Shown here: piece after piece, positions 7,837 to 15,427 of the stretch
Numbering within the stretch: the first letter of the stretch is position 1
Layout: each line of letters begins with the position of its first letter
From: Acuticoccus sp039189655
GTDB lineage: Bacteria; Pseudomonadota; Alphaproteobacteria; Rhizobiales; Amorphaceae
NCBI GenBank assembly: GCA_039189655.1
Contig: JBCCYN010000019.1
Coordinates: 1-40,661, forward strand
Length of the DNA: 40,661 nt
Direction of reading: 5' to 3'
Program-made: the position numbers and the translations under genes
The notes under the pieces: model-generated
Seen by the model: the letters and a program-made list of their open reading frames with translations, nothing else
Database searches by the model: none
What the model was told of the DNA's origin: nothing

Positions 7837-9231
7837 ATGACCATTTCCCGTCAGTACGACGTCGCCGTGATCGGCGCGGGCGTCGTCGGATGCGCGCTCG
7901 CCCGGCGCTATGCTCTTGCCGGCGCCGACGTTGTTCTGATCGAAAAAGCCGCTGACATCCTCGACGGTGCCTCCAAAGCCAATAGCGCAATCTTGCACAC
8001 CGGTTTCGACGCGCCGCCAGGCTCCTTGGAGCAGGCCTGCATCGCCGAAGGCTACGACGAATTCATGGCGATCCGTGAACGCTTGAACCTACCGGTTCTT
8101 AAGACCGGCGCGCTCGTCATCGCCTGGACGGATGAAGAGGAGGCCCAGCTCTCCCGGCTCATGGAACAGGCGCGACAGAACGGTGTCACCGACTTTCGCC
8201 GTTTGACCCGAGAGGAGACGCTGGCCGCAGAACCACAGCTGTCTCCGACCCTCCGCGCCAGTTTTCGCGTGCCGCGGGAAGTGGTGATCGATCCCTGGTC
8301 GACGCCCCTTGCCTACCTTAAGCAGGCCATCGCGTTAGGCGCTGTGCTGATGCGCTCCGCGGAGGTCAAAGCTGGCCGTTTCGACGGCAACGCTTGGGGT
8401 CTAGACACCACCCAAGGGACACTGAAGGCAAACCTTGTGGTCAACGCAGCGGGCCTTTACGGCGACATCGTCGACCAGCGTCTTGTCCGGGAAAACACGT
8501 TCACCATCCGCCCGCGCAAGGGCCAGTTCGTGGTGTACGACAAACCCGCGGCGGCATTGACGCACCACATCTTGCTGCCGGTGCCCACCAAGACCACCAA
8601 GGGCATCGTCGTTTGCCCCACCGTATTCGGTAATGTGCTGGTGGGCCCCACGGCCGAAGAGCAGGACGCGCGCGACCGGGCCGACCTTGTGCCCGAAACT
8701 CTCGATGCCCTTCGTCGCCGCGGCGAACAGATTTTGCCAGCGCTGGCGGCCCAGGAGATCACCGCCGTCTACGCTGGCCTGCGCCCCGCCACCGAGGAGA
8801 AAGAGTACCGCATCTCGCACCGTGCAGACCTCAACTACGTGACAGTGGGGGGTATTCGGTCCACCGGCCTGTCCTCGGCGCTGGGGACCGCCACCCATGT
8901 TTTTCGGCTCACTGAACGCTTGGCCCAGTGGCCGCCCCCGGACGCCGTTCCATGGCCCAGCGTGCCCAATATCAGCGAAAGCGCCCCCAGAGACTGGCAC
9001 AGCGCCGGCCATGGCGGGATGGTGTGCCATTGCGAGATGGTGACAGAGCGCGAAGTGGCCGCTGCCCTTTCCGGGGAACTCGGTGCCAAAAGCCTCGCGG
9101 GTCTGAAACGGCGCACGAGGGTCACGCTCGGGCGTTGCCAAGGATTTCACTGCCTGCATCGTCTAGCCGAGATGACCGAGAGGCACTTTGACACGCCGAT
9201 CGCAATGCCCTTGGGCGATCATGGCCGCTGA
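7837..9231 (+). CDS. GlpA-like FAD-dependent dehydrogenase with C-terminal [2Fe-2S] BFD-like domain
   Basis: This is an FAD-dependent oxidoreductase of the DAO/GlpA family, 464 residues, expected to oxidise sn-glycerol 3-phosphate or a related polyol phosphate. The dinucleotide motif GAGVVG is near residues 13-18, followed by EK at the end of the second strand, and GASKANSAILHTGFDA matches GlpA/type-2 glycerol-phosphate dehydrogenases. The BFD-like tail has four cysteines (397, 399, 434, 439) in the CxC-x34-CxxxxC pattern that holds a [2Fe-2S] cluster in GlpA. It starts at ATG 7837 with GGGAGG upstream. It overlaps the GlpB-like gene, with the kinase behind. No GlpC or DUF1667 partner is visible, so the electron route is open. 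Phosphorylated substrates other than glycerol 3-phosphate are possible. Confidence 0.85.
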   Translation: MTISRQYDVAVIGAGVVGCALARRYALAGADVVLIEKAADILDGASKANSAILHTGFDAPPGSLEQACIAEGYDEFMAIRERLNLPVLKTGALVIAWTDEEEAQLSRLMEQARQNGVTDFRRLTREETLAAEPQLSPTLRASFRVPREVVIDPWSTPLAYLKQAIALGAVLMRSAEVKAGRFDGNAWGLDTTQGTLKANLVVNAAGLYGDIVDQRLVRENTFTIRPRKGQFVVYDKPAAALTHHILLPVPTKTTKGIVVCPTVFGNVLVGPTAEEQDARDRADLVPETLDALRRRGEQILPALAAQEITAVYAGLRPATEEKEYRISHRADLNYVTVGGIRSTGLSSALGTATHVFRLTERLAQWPPPDAVPWPSVPNISESAPRDWHSAGHGGMVCHCEMVTEREVAAALSGELGAKSLAGLKRRTRVTLGRCQGFHCLHRLAEMTERHFDTPIAMPLGDHGR

Positions 9232-10480
9232 ACTTCCGGCGGAAGCTGACGTTGTCATTGTGGGCGCGGGCCCCGCGGGCCTCGCTGCGGCGGCGGAGTT
9301 GCGCGCCCTTGGGATGCCGCGGGTTCTGGTGCTTGATCGCGCCCGAGAGGCTGGCGGCGTTCCCAGGGTCTGCGCCCACTCACCCTACGGTTTTAGAGAG
9401 TTTCGCCGGCTGATGTTCGGCCCGGCCTATGCGCGCGCGCTGCGCGACCGGGCTTTTTCTGCCGGCGCAAGGATTGTAACCGGCGCAGCGGTGAGCAGGC
9501 TTCTGCCGGGTCCAAGGGTGGAGGTGACCACAGACGCAACGGGCATGATCGAAATTCATGCCCGGGCGGTTCTTCTGGCGACGGGGACACGGGAAAGAGC
9601 ACGCTCAGGCCGGCTAATCGGTGGCACCAAGCCTGGGGGCGTGATGGTGACCGGCGCACTGCAAAACCTAGTCTATGGAGGCCATCGGCGCCCGTTTCGC
9701 CGCCCGGTGATCCTTGGCACGGAGTTGGTGTCCTTTTCGGCCATCTTGACATGCAAGCACGCCGGCATTCGCCCCGCGGCCATGGTCGAGCCCGGGACGC
9801 GTATCACGGCCCGGCGCTATTCCGCCGAGCTGCCTCGCGTCCGTGGGATCCCCCCTTGGACAAACACGGAGGTCATTGCGGTTGAAGGGGCTGACGCGGT
9901 TACCGCCATCCATGTGCGTCAGGGCACCACCCAGCGCCAGATCGAGGCGGACGGTCTTGTGACCACCGGCTGCTTCCGACCCGAGGCGCATCTGGCGCAG
10001 ATTGCTGGTCTCGAGATCGATCCGGGCACCGGTGGTCCGGCCGTGGACGATGGGGGGCGCACATCGGCACCGGGCGTCTATGCGGCCGGCAACGTTCTAC
10101 GGCCGGTAGAGACTGCAGGCTGGTGCTGGCGGGAGGGGCTTGGTGTGGCGCGAGTGATTGCCGCTGACCTTGCCACGCGCTCTCGCCCCGAGCTCGAGCG
10201 CGCGCCTATCGTCGTGAGCGGCAGTGCGCTGAGATACGTGATGCCAAAGTATATTTCCGGGGCCGACACCCGAGCGTTCGATGTCCTTCAAGCGCGGGTC
10301 ATGCGCCCCGTTAAAGGGCGGCTTGGCGTTTGTGTGGGCACCTCAGAGTTCGCCGGACGCAGGCTCGACACTCTGCCAGAGCGGCGGCTCACCTTGGCCT
10401 TGCCGCGGGTGTCGAACCAAACAATGACGGTCAGGCTCGAAGATGATGCGCGGCATGCCCATGAGAGCGTGCGACCATGA
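9221..10480 (+). CDS. GlpB-like FAD/NAD(P)-dependent oxidoreductase
   Basis: This is a flavoprotein of the pyridine-nucleotide-disulfide-oxidoreductase fold, about 419 residues. An FAD motif GAGPAG lies near the N-terminus (VVIVGAGPAGLAAAAEL), ATGTRERAR is in the middle, and the second FAD contact GVYAAGNVLRP lies near 70 percent of the length. In Thermotoga, Clostridia and many proteobacteria such a protein sits next to a GlpA-like dehydrogenase with a BFD tail and is thought to pass its electrons on. The same arrangement is present here. The frame is open from 9188, but ATG 9221 gives the normal N-terminus and overlaps the upstream gene by 11 bases. The stop overlaps the kinase start as ATGA. 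The electron acceptor is unknown. Confidence 0.82.
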   Translation: MAAELPAEADVVIVGAGPAGLAAAAELRALGMPRVLVLDRAREAGGVPRVCAHSPYGFREFRRLMFGPAYARALRDRAFSAGARIVTGAAVSRLLPGPRVEVTTDATGMIEIHARAVLLATGTRERARSGRLIGGTKPGGVMVTGALQNLVYGGHRRPFRRPVILGTELVSFSAILTCKHAGIRPAAMVEPGTRITARRYSAELPRVRGIPPWTNTEVIAVEGADAVTAIHVRQGTTQRQIEADGLVTTGCFRPEAHLAQIAGLEIDPGTGGPAVDDGGRTSAPGVYAAGNVLRPVETAGWCWREGLGVARVIAADLATRSRPELERAPIVVSGSALRYVMPKYISGADTRAFDVLQARVMRPVKGRLGVCVGTSEFAGRRLDTLPERRLTLALPRVSNQTMTVRLEDDARHAHESVRP

Positions 10481-11925
10481 CGGCCGTCTTGGCTATCGAC
10501 CAGGGCACGACTAGCACGCGCGCCCTGGCCGTCGAACCGGACGGCAAGACCTCGCTGGTGTTCAGCCAAACCACGCGTCAAATCTACCCGCACCCCGGCT
10601 GGGTCGAGCATGATCCACACGAGCTCTTGGCAAGCGTGCGTGCAGCCGTCGAGGCCGCGCCGGACGGTGTTCGGGCCGTTGGTCTGGCGAACCAGGGCGA
10701 GAGCTGCCTGGCGTGGGATCGCGAAACCGGCGAACCCCTCTCGCGGGTCATTGTGTGGCAGGATCAGCGAACCGAGGCACACACAAACGCGCTCCGTGCC
10801 GATGGCGCCGAAGAGCTAACCCTCGCCAGAGCGGGCTTGCCTTTGGATCCATACTTTTCCGCATCAAAGCTTGCCTGGCTTTACCGGAACACGCCAGACG
10901 CTGCGGCGCTCGCCGCCGCTGGCCGTCTTTGTTTGGGAACCACCGATGGATTTTTCCGTCAACATCTGACCGGGCGGACCGAGACTGATATCGCTACCGC
11001 GTCTCGAACCTCGTTGATGTCTCTGGATACGGGGGAATGGGACGCGGAGCTTTGCGCGCTCTTTGGGGTTCCCGAAACCAGCCTTCCCACGATCACGCCG
11101 ACCCACGGAGCATTGGGTGCGATCTCCCGCGAGCGTGTTTTGGCGGCGAGCATTGTTGACCAGCAGGCCGCGCTGCGCGGCCACGGCTGTTCCGCCCCCG
11201 GAGAGGCCAAGATCACTTTCGGCACCGGCGCCTTTGCCCTTGCGGTTTCGGGGACAACCCGTCCGGCGGTCGGCCCGGGTGCATTGCCCACTGTCGCGTG
11301 GGGAGCATCGGACGGCGCCCTGACGTATGCGTTGGAAGGCGGCGTTTATGCGGCCGGCGCTGCGGTGAATTGGGTTCGAGAGTTGGGCCTGTTCGGCGAG
11401 TTCACCGAGCTGAATGAGGGCGACACGACGCCTGCCATCGCGCGGGGCGTGACGTTCGTACCGGCACTGACGGGCCTTGCGTGCCCGCACTGGGATCGGC
11501 GCGCCAAAGGGGCGTGGTTTGGTTTATCGCTGGACGTCGACCGCGGTGTCTTGGCCCGGGCCGTTCTGGAAGGCGTCGCCCTGCGCACTGCGGAGGTTAT
11601 GGCGGCGATCGATCGTGAAGCACCACCTTCAGGCGCCATATCCATTGACGGCGGGATGTCCCAGAATGCTTACTTTTGCCAGTTTCTCGCCGACTGCCTA
11701 GGCCGCCCGATAACCATATCGAGCAATCCGGAGCGCACCGCGCTCGGTCTCGCGGCGCTTTCGGCAGAGGCGATTGGCCAACCCTTCAGGTTACCTGAAG
11801 CCGGGCCCCCCTTGATCGCTGAACCACAGCCCCCCCATTGGGCCGACCGCTTCGCTGCCGCTGTCGCTGCTGTACAAAATTACGCGGAGGTTGCCGAAGT
11901 ATTTCCCAATAATGGGAGTCTTTAA
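10477..11925 (+). CDS. FGGY-family carbohydrate kinase, glycerol-kinase-like
   Basis: This is an ATP-dependent kinase of 482 residues. It resembles glycerol kinase GlpK across the whole N-terminal domain: DQGTTSTRA at 8-15, PHPGWVEHDP at 38-47, VIVWQDQRT at 91-99, DPYFSASK at 124-131 and DQQAALRG at 228-235. Further on are the phosphate loop FGTGAFAL and the C-terminal DGGMSQN. The GlpK NQRET motif reads NQGES here (72-76), so the arginine that binds glycerol (Arg83 in E. coli) is glycine, while the adjacent glutamate, Trp94, Tyr126 and Asp228 remain. The usual GDQ also reads VDQ. The substrate is therefore probably a related polyol or ketose rather than certainly glycerol. It is coupled by ATGA to the GlpB-like gene. 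Confidence 0.85.
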   Translation: MTAVLAIDQGTTSTRALAVEPDGKTSLVFSQTTRQIYPHPGWVEHDPHELLASVRAAVEAAPDGVRAVGLANQGESCLAWDRETGEPLSRVIVWQDQRTEAHTNALRADGAEELTLARAGLPLDPYFSASKLAWLYRNTPDAAALAAAGRLCLGTTDGFFRQHLTGRTETDIATASRTSLMSLDTGEWDAELCALFGVPETSLPTITPTHGALGAISRERVLAASIVDQQAALRGHGCSAPGEAKITFGTGAFALAVSGTTRPAVGPGALPTVAWGASDGALTYALEGGVYAAGAAVNWVRELGLFGEFTELNEGDTTPAIARGVTFVPALTGLACPHWDRRAKGAWFGLSLDVDRGVLARAVLEGVALRTAEVMAAIDREAPPSGAISIDGGMSQNAYFCQFLADCLGRPITISSNPERTALGLAALSAEAIGQPFRLPEAGPPLIAEPQPPHWADRFAAAVAAVQNYAEVAEVFPNNGSL

Positions 11926-11989
11926 ACCAAAGTCTATTGTCAACTTGGTCCAGCTTCGCAGCATCGATCATCTACGTGTGCAACCTGCG

Positions 11990-12176
11990 GCTCCCACGCA
12001 AGCAAAAGCGTCTTCTCTTACGGCAGGCTAACGGCAAAAATTGTCCGCCGTCCGGGCCGCTGGGACATCTAAGGTGATTTCGTCACGGAGGGTTTCTGAA
12101 GGGGTGGATGCCCTTTCCCGGCGGTATTACGGGTGGAGCAACTTCGGGTCGTGATCTCCGTCCAAGGAATAGTCCT
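11990..12176 (+). other. Upstream non-coding part of an IS110-type element (possible bridge-RNA fossil)
   Basis: This GC-rich stretch lies directly upstream of the IS110 transposase remnant and holds no reading frame. In IS110-family elements of the IS621 type, the non-coding left end before the recombinase gene encodes the structured bridge RNA. Local stems are visible, for example GTGA-TTTCG-TCAC at 12074-12086. The left end of the element cannot be placed, and whether this copy retains a working RNA cannot be judged by eye. Identification rests on position. Confidence 0.3.
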
Positions 12177-12800
12177 ATGTCTGACGCATCAATCATTGGT
12201 ATCGATCTTGCGAAGAACGCGTTCCGGCTCCACGCGGTACTTCACGATGGCTCCGTTGTTTTCCGCAAGAAACTAACGCGATAGCAGGTTCTTGCTTTCC
12301 TGGATAAACATCCAAAATGCGTGGTCGCAATGGAGGCCTGTGCGACGCCCCATTTCTGGCGTCGGCAGACCCAGCGGGTAGGCCATACCGCCCGCCTTAT
12401 CCCGCCAATCTACGTTAAGCTATTCGTCAAGAGGCATAAGAACGATGCGGCTGAGGCACAGGCAATTGCGGCAGCTGTGGCACGACCGACCATGCGCTAT
12501 GTGGCGGTGAACGACGAGCGGCAGCAAGCCCGGGCAATGCTGTTTGACACGCGGGATCTTCTGGCGAGGCAGCGTACCGGGACGATCAATGTACTTCGTG
12601 GTCATCTTGCTGAGCACGGGCTCGTTTCCGCGAAGGGCTGCGCCAGTCTTCATTGTCTCTATGCGCTTCTTGACTGTGCGACTACTCAGATAAACGATAC
12701 CGTACGTAGACTGTCGCGACTGCTTTTGGATTATATCGCAATCTTGGACAGGAGAATTACCGAACTCGACAGTCAAATTCGCTGTGCGGCCGCGCAATCA
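12177..12800 (+). pseudogene. IS110-family (DEDD) transposase, broken
   Basis: This is the N-terminal half of an IS110-family transposase. It starts at ATG 12177 with the family opening MSDASIIGIDLAKNAFRLHAV, whose first acidic residue is the D of DEDD. It continues in the same frame through VVAMEACATPHFWRR, LIPPIYVKLFVKRHKNDAAEAQAIA (catalytic region) and ARAMLFDTRDLLARQRTGTINVLRGHLAEHGL. A TAG at 12282-12284 interrupts the frame after KKLTR, probably a point change in a sense codon. Homology fades after about 12800 (RITELDSQI), and the C-terminal domain with its catalytic serine is absent. The copy cannot make a full protein. Confidence 0.85.
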
Positions 12801-13479
12801 AACTCAACCCGCAGGCCGCGGACCATGCCGGGCAGGGGATTGAGCACCACGATCTATATCTCGAAGCCCTTAGTCGACGCCCCAAAGCAAGCGAAGCTTA
12901 AACCGTCGGGGATACTTTGGAGATCGTCCTCGCAGGATCCAAAGACCCGGCGGTGCGACAGTTGAGGGCGCAAATTGGGTCGGCTGATGGTCTATTGGTC
13001 GTTCACCCCAATTTTTGGGTGAGGCCGCCCGCCAAGCTGGCTGGATGGATGGATCGACCGCGTTCTGGTCGCTGGCGTGGCCTATAGACTTGGAAGGGCT
13101 GACGGTCGCCCGGAGCCCTTTGCTGACGATCAAGAGTGCAGTTGTACGCAAAGCGTCCAACACCGATGCCGAGAGGGAACAGACTGAATTGGACGATCCG
13201 CTGGAGGCTATCGGGGGGCGTTGCGTGGTTCCCTACCGCGGAACCCAAACTCCTATCGGCAGTCTTCAGACCCGTAGTGCGGAGCACCGAAGCGTCACGG
13301 GAAGAGTCGCTAGGCGAAACCGAGAGGATGACCGCGGCTTTTTTCCAAGGCGTCGTCGCGCACCCACACTGCACCACGGACAAGGACGCACGACAAATCC
13401 TTTCGACATAAGTCTCGCCAGACTTGCAGTGCCGTTGCAGGAATGGTGTGCTTTGAATGTAGCTGGTGGAGTTTTGGAC
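12801..13479. other. No supportable gene
   Basis: This roughly 680-bp stretch lies between the transposase remnant and the ricin-like gene. A plus-strand frame is open from 13015 into the next gene, but its translation is arginine-rich, lacks any recognisable motif and looks like chance read-through. No RNA gene, repeat or convincing promoter is seen. It may be eroded insertion-element DNA. Confidence 0.4.
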
Positions 13480-13530
13480 ATGATGCGATCGTGGCGTGAT
13501 GGCTCTGAAATTCTTACTACGGTCGCCTCA

Positions 13531-14061
13531 ATGATCTTCCGCCTTACGCTAACTGCCTTTGCTTTTTTCGGGATTTTCTTAAGTTCGGTCGCGGCCCAAA
13601 CGATATCGCAGCTCCGCTTGGAAAACCCCCTCGACTTCCCGCAAGAGGGCTACTGTGTCGATGTTGTTGGAGTAGCGAGCGAGGCTCGCGTGGACCTACC
13701 ACTGGTGGCACACAATTGCTTACCCGGGCGCGAGAGCGTGGATCGGTATGTAGTCGTACGGGACGGGCGCCTTTATATGCCAGCGTTCGACGCGTGCCTG
13801 ACAGCCTTTGGAGTTGTGACCGCGCTTCCTGGAAGCCCTGTTATTTTGCGTCCCTGTGGGGTGCGAGAACATTTTTTGCCCGCGGACCAGCTCCAACGCT
13901 TTGAATGGACCGGTAGAAACCGGCTGCGCCTTGCACAAACGAAGCTCTGCCTTACGGTTGGTGCCGACGCTCACGGCACATTTTCCACTAACCACAGGTG
14001 GCGTACGCTAACCATGGAGCCTTGTGGTGCTGAGAGGCAGGTATGGCTTCATCCCCGCTAA
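13531..14061 (+). CDS. Secreted ricin-B/beta-trefoil-like protein
   Basis: This is a small exported protein, 176 residues from ATG 13531. A clear Sec signal peptide (MIFRLTLTAFAFFGIFLSSVAAQ, hydrophobic core and AxA-type site) is followed by a repeat-like pattern. Short segments YCVDVVG, HNCLPG, DACLTAFG, RPCG, KLCLTVG and EPCGAERQVW recur with about 40-residue spacing, as in ricin-type beta-trefoil lectin domains. Six cysteines could form three disulfides in the periplasm. An ATG at 13480 with GGAG nine bases upstream would add 17 residues before the signal and is a real alternative start. A carbohydrate-binding role is inferred from the fold resemblance. Downstream is the glutathionyl-hydroquinone reductase gene, 24 bp away. 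Confidence 0.65.
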   Translation: MIFRLTLTAFAFFGIFLSSVAAQTISQLRLENPLDFPQEGYCVDVVGVASEARVDLPLVAHNCLPGRESVDRYVVVRDGRLYMPAFDACLTAFGVVTALPGSPVILRPCGVREHFLPADQLQRFEWTGRNRLRLAQTKLCLTVGADAHGTFSTNHRWRTLTMEPCGAERQVWLHPR

Positions 14062-14085
14062 AGCCTCAAAGAGGGTAGGGTCTAA

Positions 14086-15150
14086 ATGTCCGCCAATAAA
14101 TCTGGCAGCAGTGACTACACATCTGTGGAAGAGTCCCAATCCGGCGCCGACAAACGCCGTGCAGCCGGTGAATTCGTTCGTGGCCTCAGCGGCTTCCGGA
14201 GCGTTATTGGTGGGGATCCAGATTTCCCGCCGGAACCGAACCGTTACCACCTCTTTGTGGCCCTGAATTGCCCGTGGTGCCACCGCGTTACCATCGCGCG
14301 AAACGTTTTGGGATTAGCGGAGTCGGTTTCGCTCGATGTGGCCTTTCCTAACCGGACGGGTGATGACGATCCTGCAGGTCCCGGGCTGTGGGAATTCAGC
14401 CCAAAACGAATTGCGACATTGACAGGCAAGGTGTTACCTGAATGCACCAAAGATACAGCAACCGGTCAATCCTTTCGCCTTGCAAAGCAAATCTATGGAG
14501 CTGAGGGATCGGAAGAAAAGAGCCTTCCCATCCTATACGATAAGACAACCAAACGGATCGTTTCCAATGAGAGCGCTGAAATAGTTCGAATGTTGGACGC
14601 TACTGCCGACGCTTTAGGGTCAACAATTGCAGACCACGGTCGGCCAAAACTCTACCCGGCTGGTCATACCTTTCGCGACGTTCGCAGCGACATTGAGGCA
14701 CTTAATGAGGCGATTTATGTCAATATCAACAACGGTGCCTACAAAGCCGGCTTCTCCTCGAATCAAAAAATCTATGAAGTCGCGTTTGAAAACTATTTCG
14801 CTCAGCTGGGCGTTCTAGAAGATCGCCTTGCCGGTGATAAGCGGCCATTCCTCGCCGGAGATATGTTTTCCGAAGCCGATTTACGTTTATTTCCCACGCT
14901 TTATCGCCATGATCCGGTGTATTATGTGCGCATGAAACTGAACGGTGCGCGCGTTTTGGACTATCCTTATCTTTGGAAATGGTTATGTCGCGTCTACGCC
15001 ATACCGGGTGTTGAAGAGAGCGGTTCGCTTGTTCACTGCCGTCAGGGCTATTTTGGCCGAAGTTGGAACAACGTCATCCCCATGGGGCCCGTGCGGCCGT
15101 TGTCGTATCCGCAGGCGTATGAACACCCAAGCCTCTCAGAGCCGGGCTAA
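14086..15150 (+). CDS. Glutathionyl-hydroquinone reductase (Xi-class GST, YqjG/PcpF-like)
   Basis: This cytoplasmic enzyme uses glutathione to reduce glutathionyl-(hydro)quinones, repairing quinone adducts. The 354-residue protein has the Xi-class motif NCPWCHR with the catalytic cysteine at 62 (and a second at 65, where most relatives have Ala). LPILYDKTTKRIVSNESAEIVRML forms the glutathione-binding part. The C-terminal helical domain has AIYVNINNGAYKAGFS, then FSEADLRLFPTLYRHDPVYYVRMKLN and YPYLWKWLCRVYAIPGV, all typical of the ECM4/YqjG group. Length fits the family (about 320-360). ATG 14086 has GAGGG upstream. The gene stands alone between the IS110 region and the acid-sugar operon. Confidence 0.92.
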   Translation: MSANKSGSSDYTSVEESQSGADKRRAAGEFVRGLSGFRSVIGGDPDFPPEPNRYHLFVALNCPWCHRVTIARNVLGLAESVSLDVAFPNRTGDDDPAGPGLWEFSPKRIATLTGKVLPECTKDTATGQSFRLAKQIYGAEGSEEKSLPILYDKTTKRIVSNESAEIVRMLDATADALGSTIADHGRPKLYPAGHTFRDVRSDIEALNEAIYVNINNGAYKAGFSSNQKIYEVAFENYFAQLGVLEDRLAGDKRPFLAGDMFSEADLRLFPTLYRHDPVYYVRMKLNGARVLDYPYLWKWLCRVYAIPGVEESGSLVHCRQGYFGRSWNNVIPMGPVRPLSYPQAYEHPSLSEPG

Positions 15151-15427
15151 ACCGAGGCCCGATCTGACTAGAATAGATCGACGCGCTACTCCTATGTTCT
15201 TGCCGCATCATCTCTCCAACCTCGATTTACTGCTGTTGGATGATGCTCTACGAAAAGCAAAATAAATAATTTAAATCAAGCGCCGTAGTCGGAGGATCAG
15301 ACGGCTCGGTCCACCTTGCAGTCTTCACACGCCACAAGGTCGAATACTAACCCCGCGCCGCCCAAAGGCGCCAGATAGACGAAAGTTGTCCGAGCTGTAC
15401 TTGAAACCACACGCGCTCAATGCGCCG

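Noticed and set aside
7679..7990. Longer version of the DeoR-type regulator starting at 7990
   Set aside because: The extra 104 residues are arginine-rich, run antisense to the dehydrogenase start, and precede a perfect family N-terminus with its own ribosome site at 7678.
13015..13530. Long open frame joined to the ricin-like gene
   Set aside because: The upstream part has no motif or start signal; the signal peptide marks the true beginning near 13531 or 13480.
15151..15427. Possible tRNA or small RNA between the GST gene and the acid-sugar operon
   Set aside because: No cloverleaf or anticodon arm could be drawn; only a five-base stem GCGCC/GGCGC near 15355-15371 is seen.
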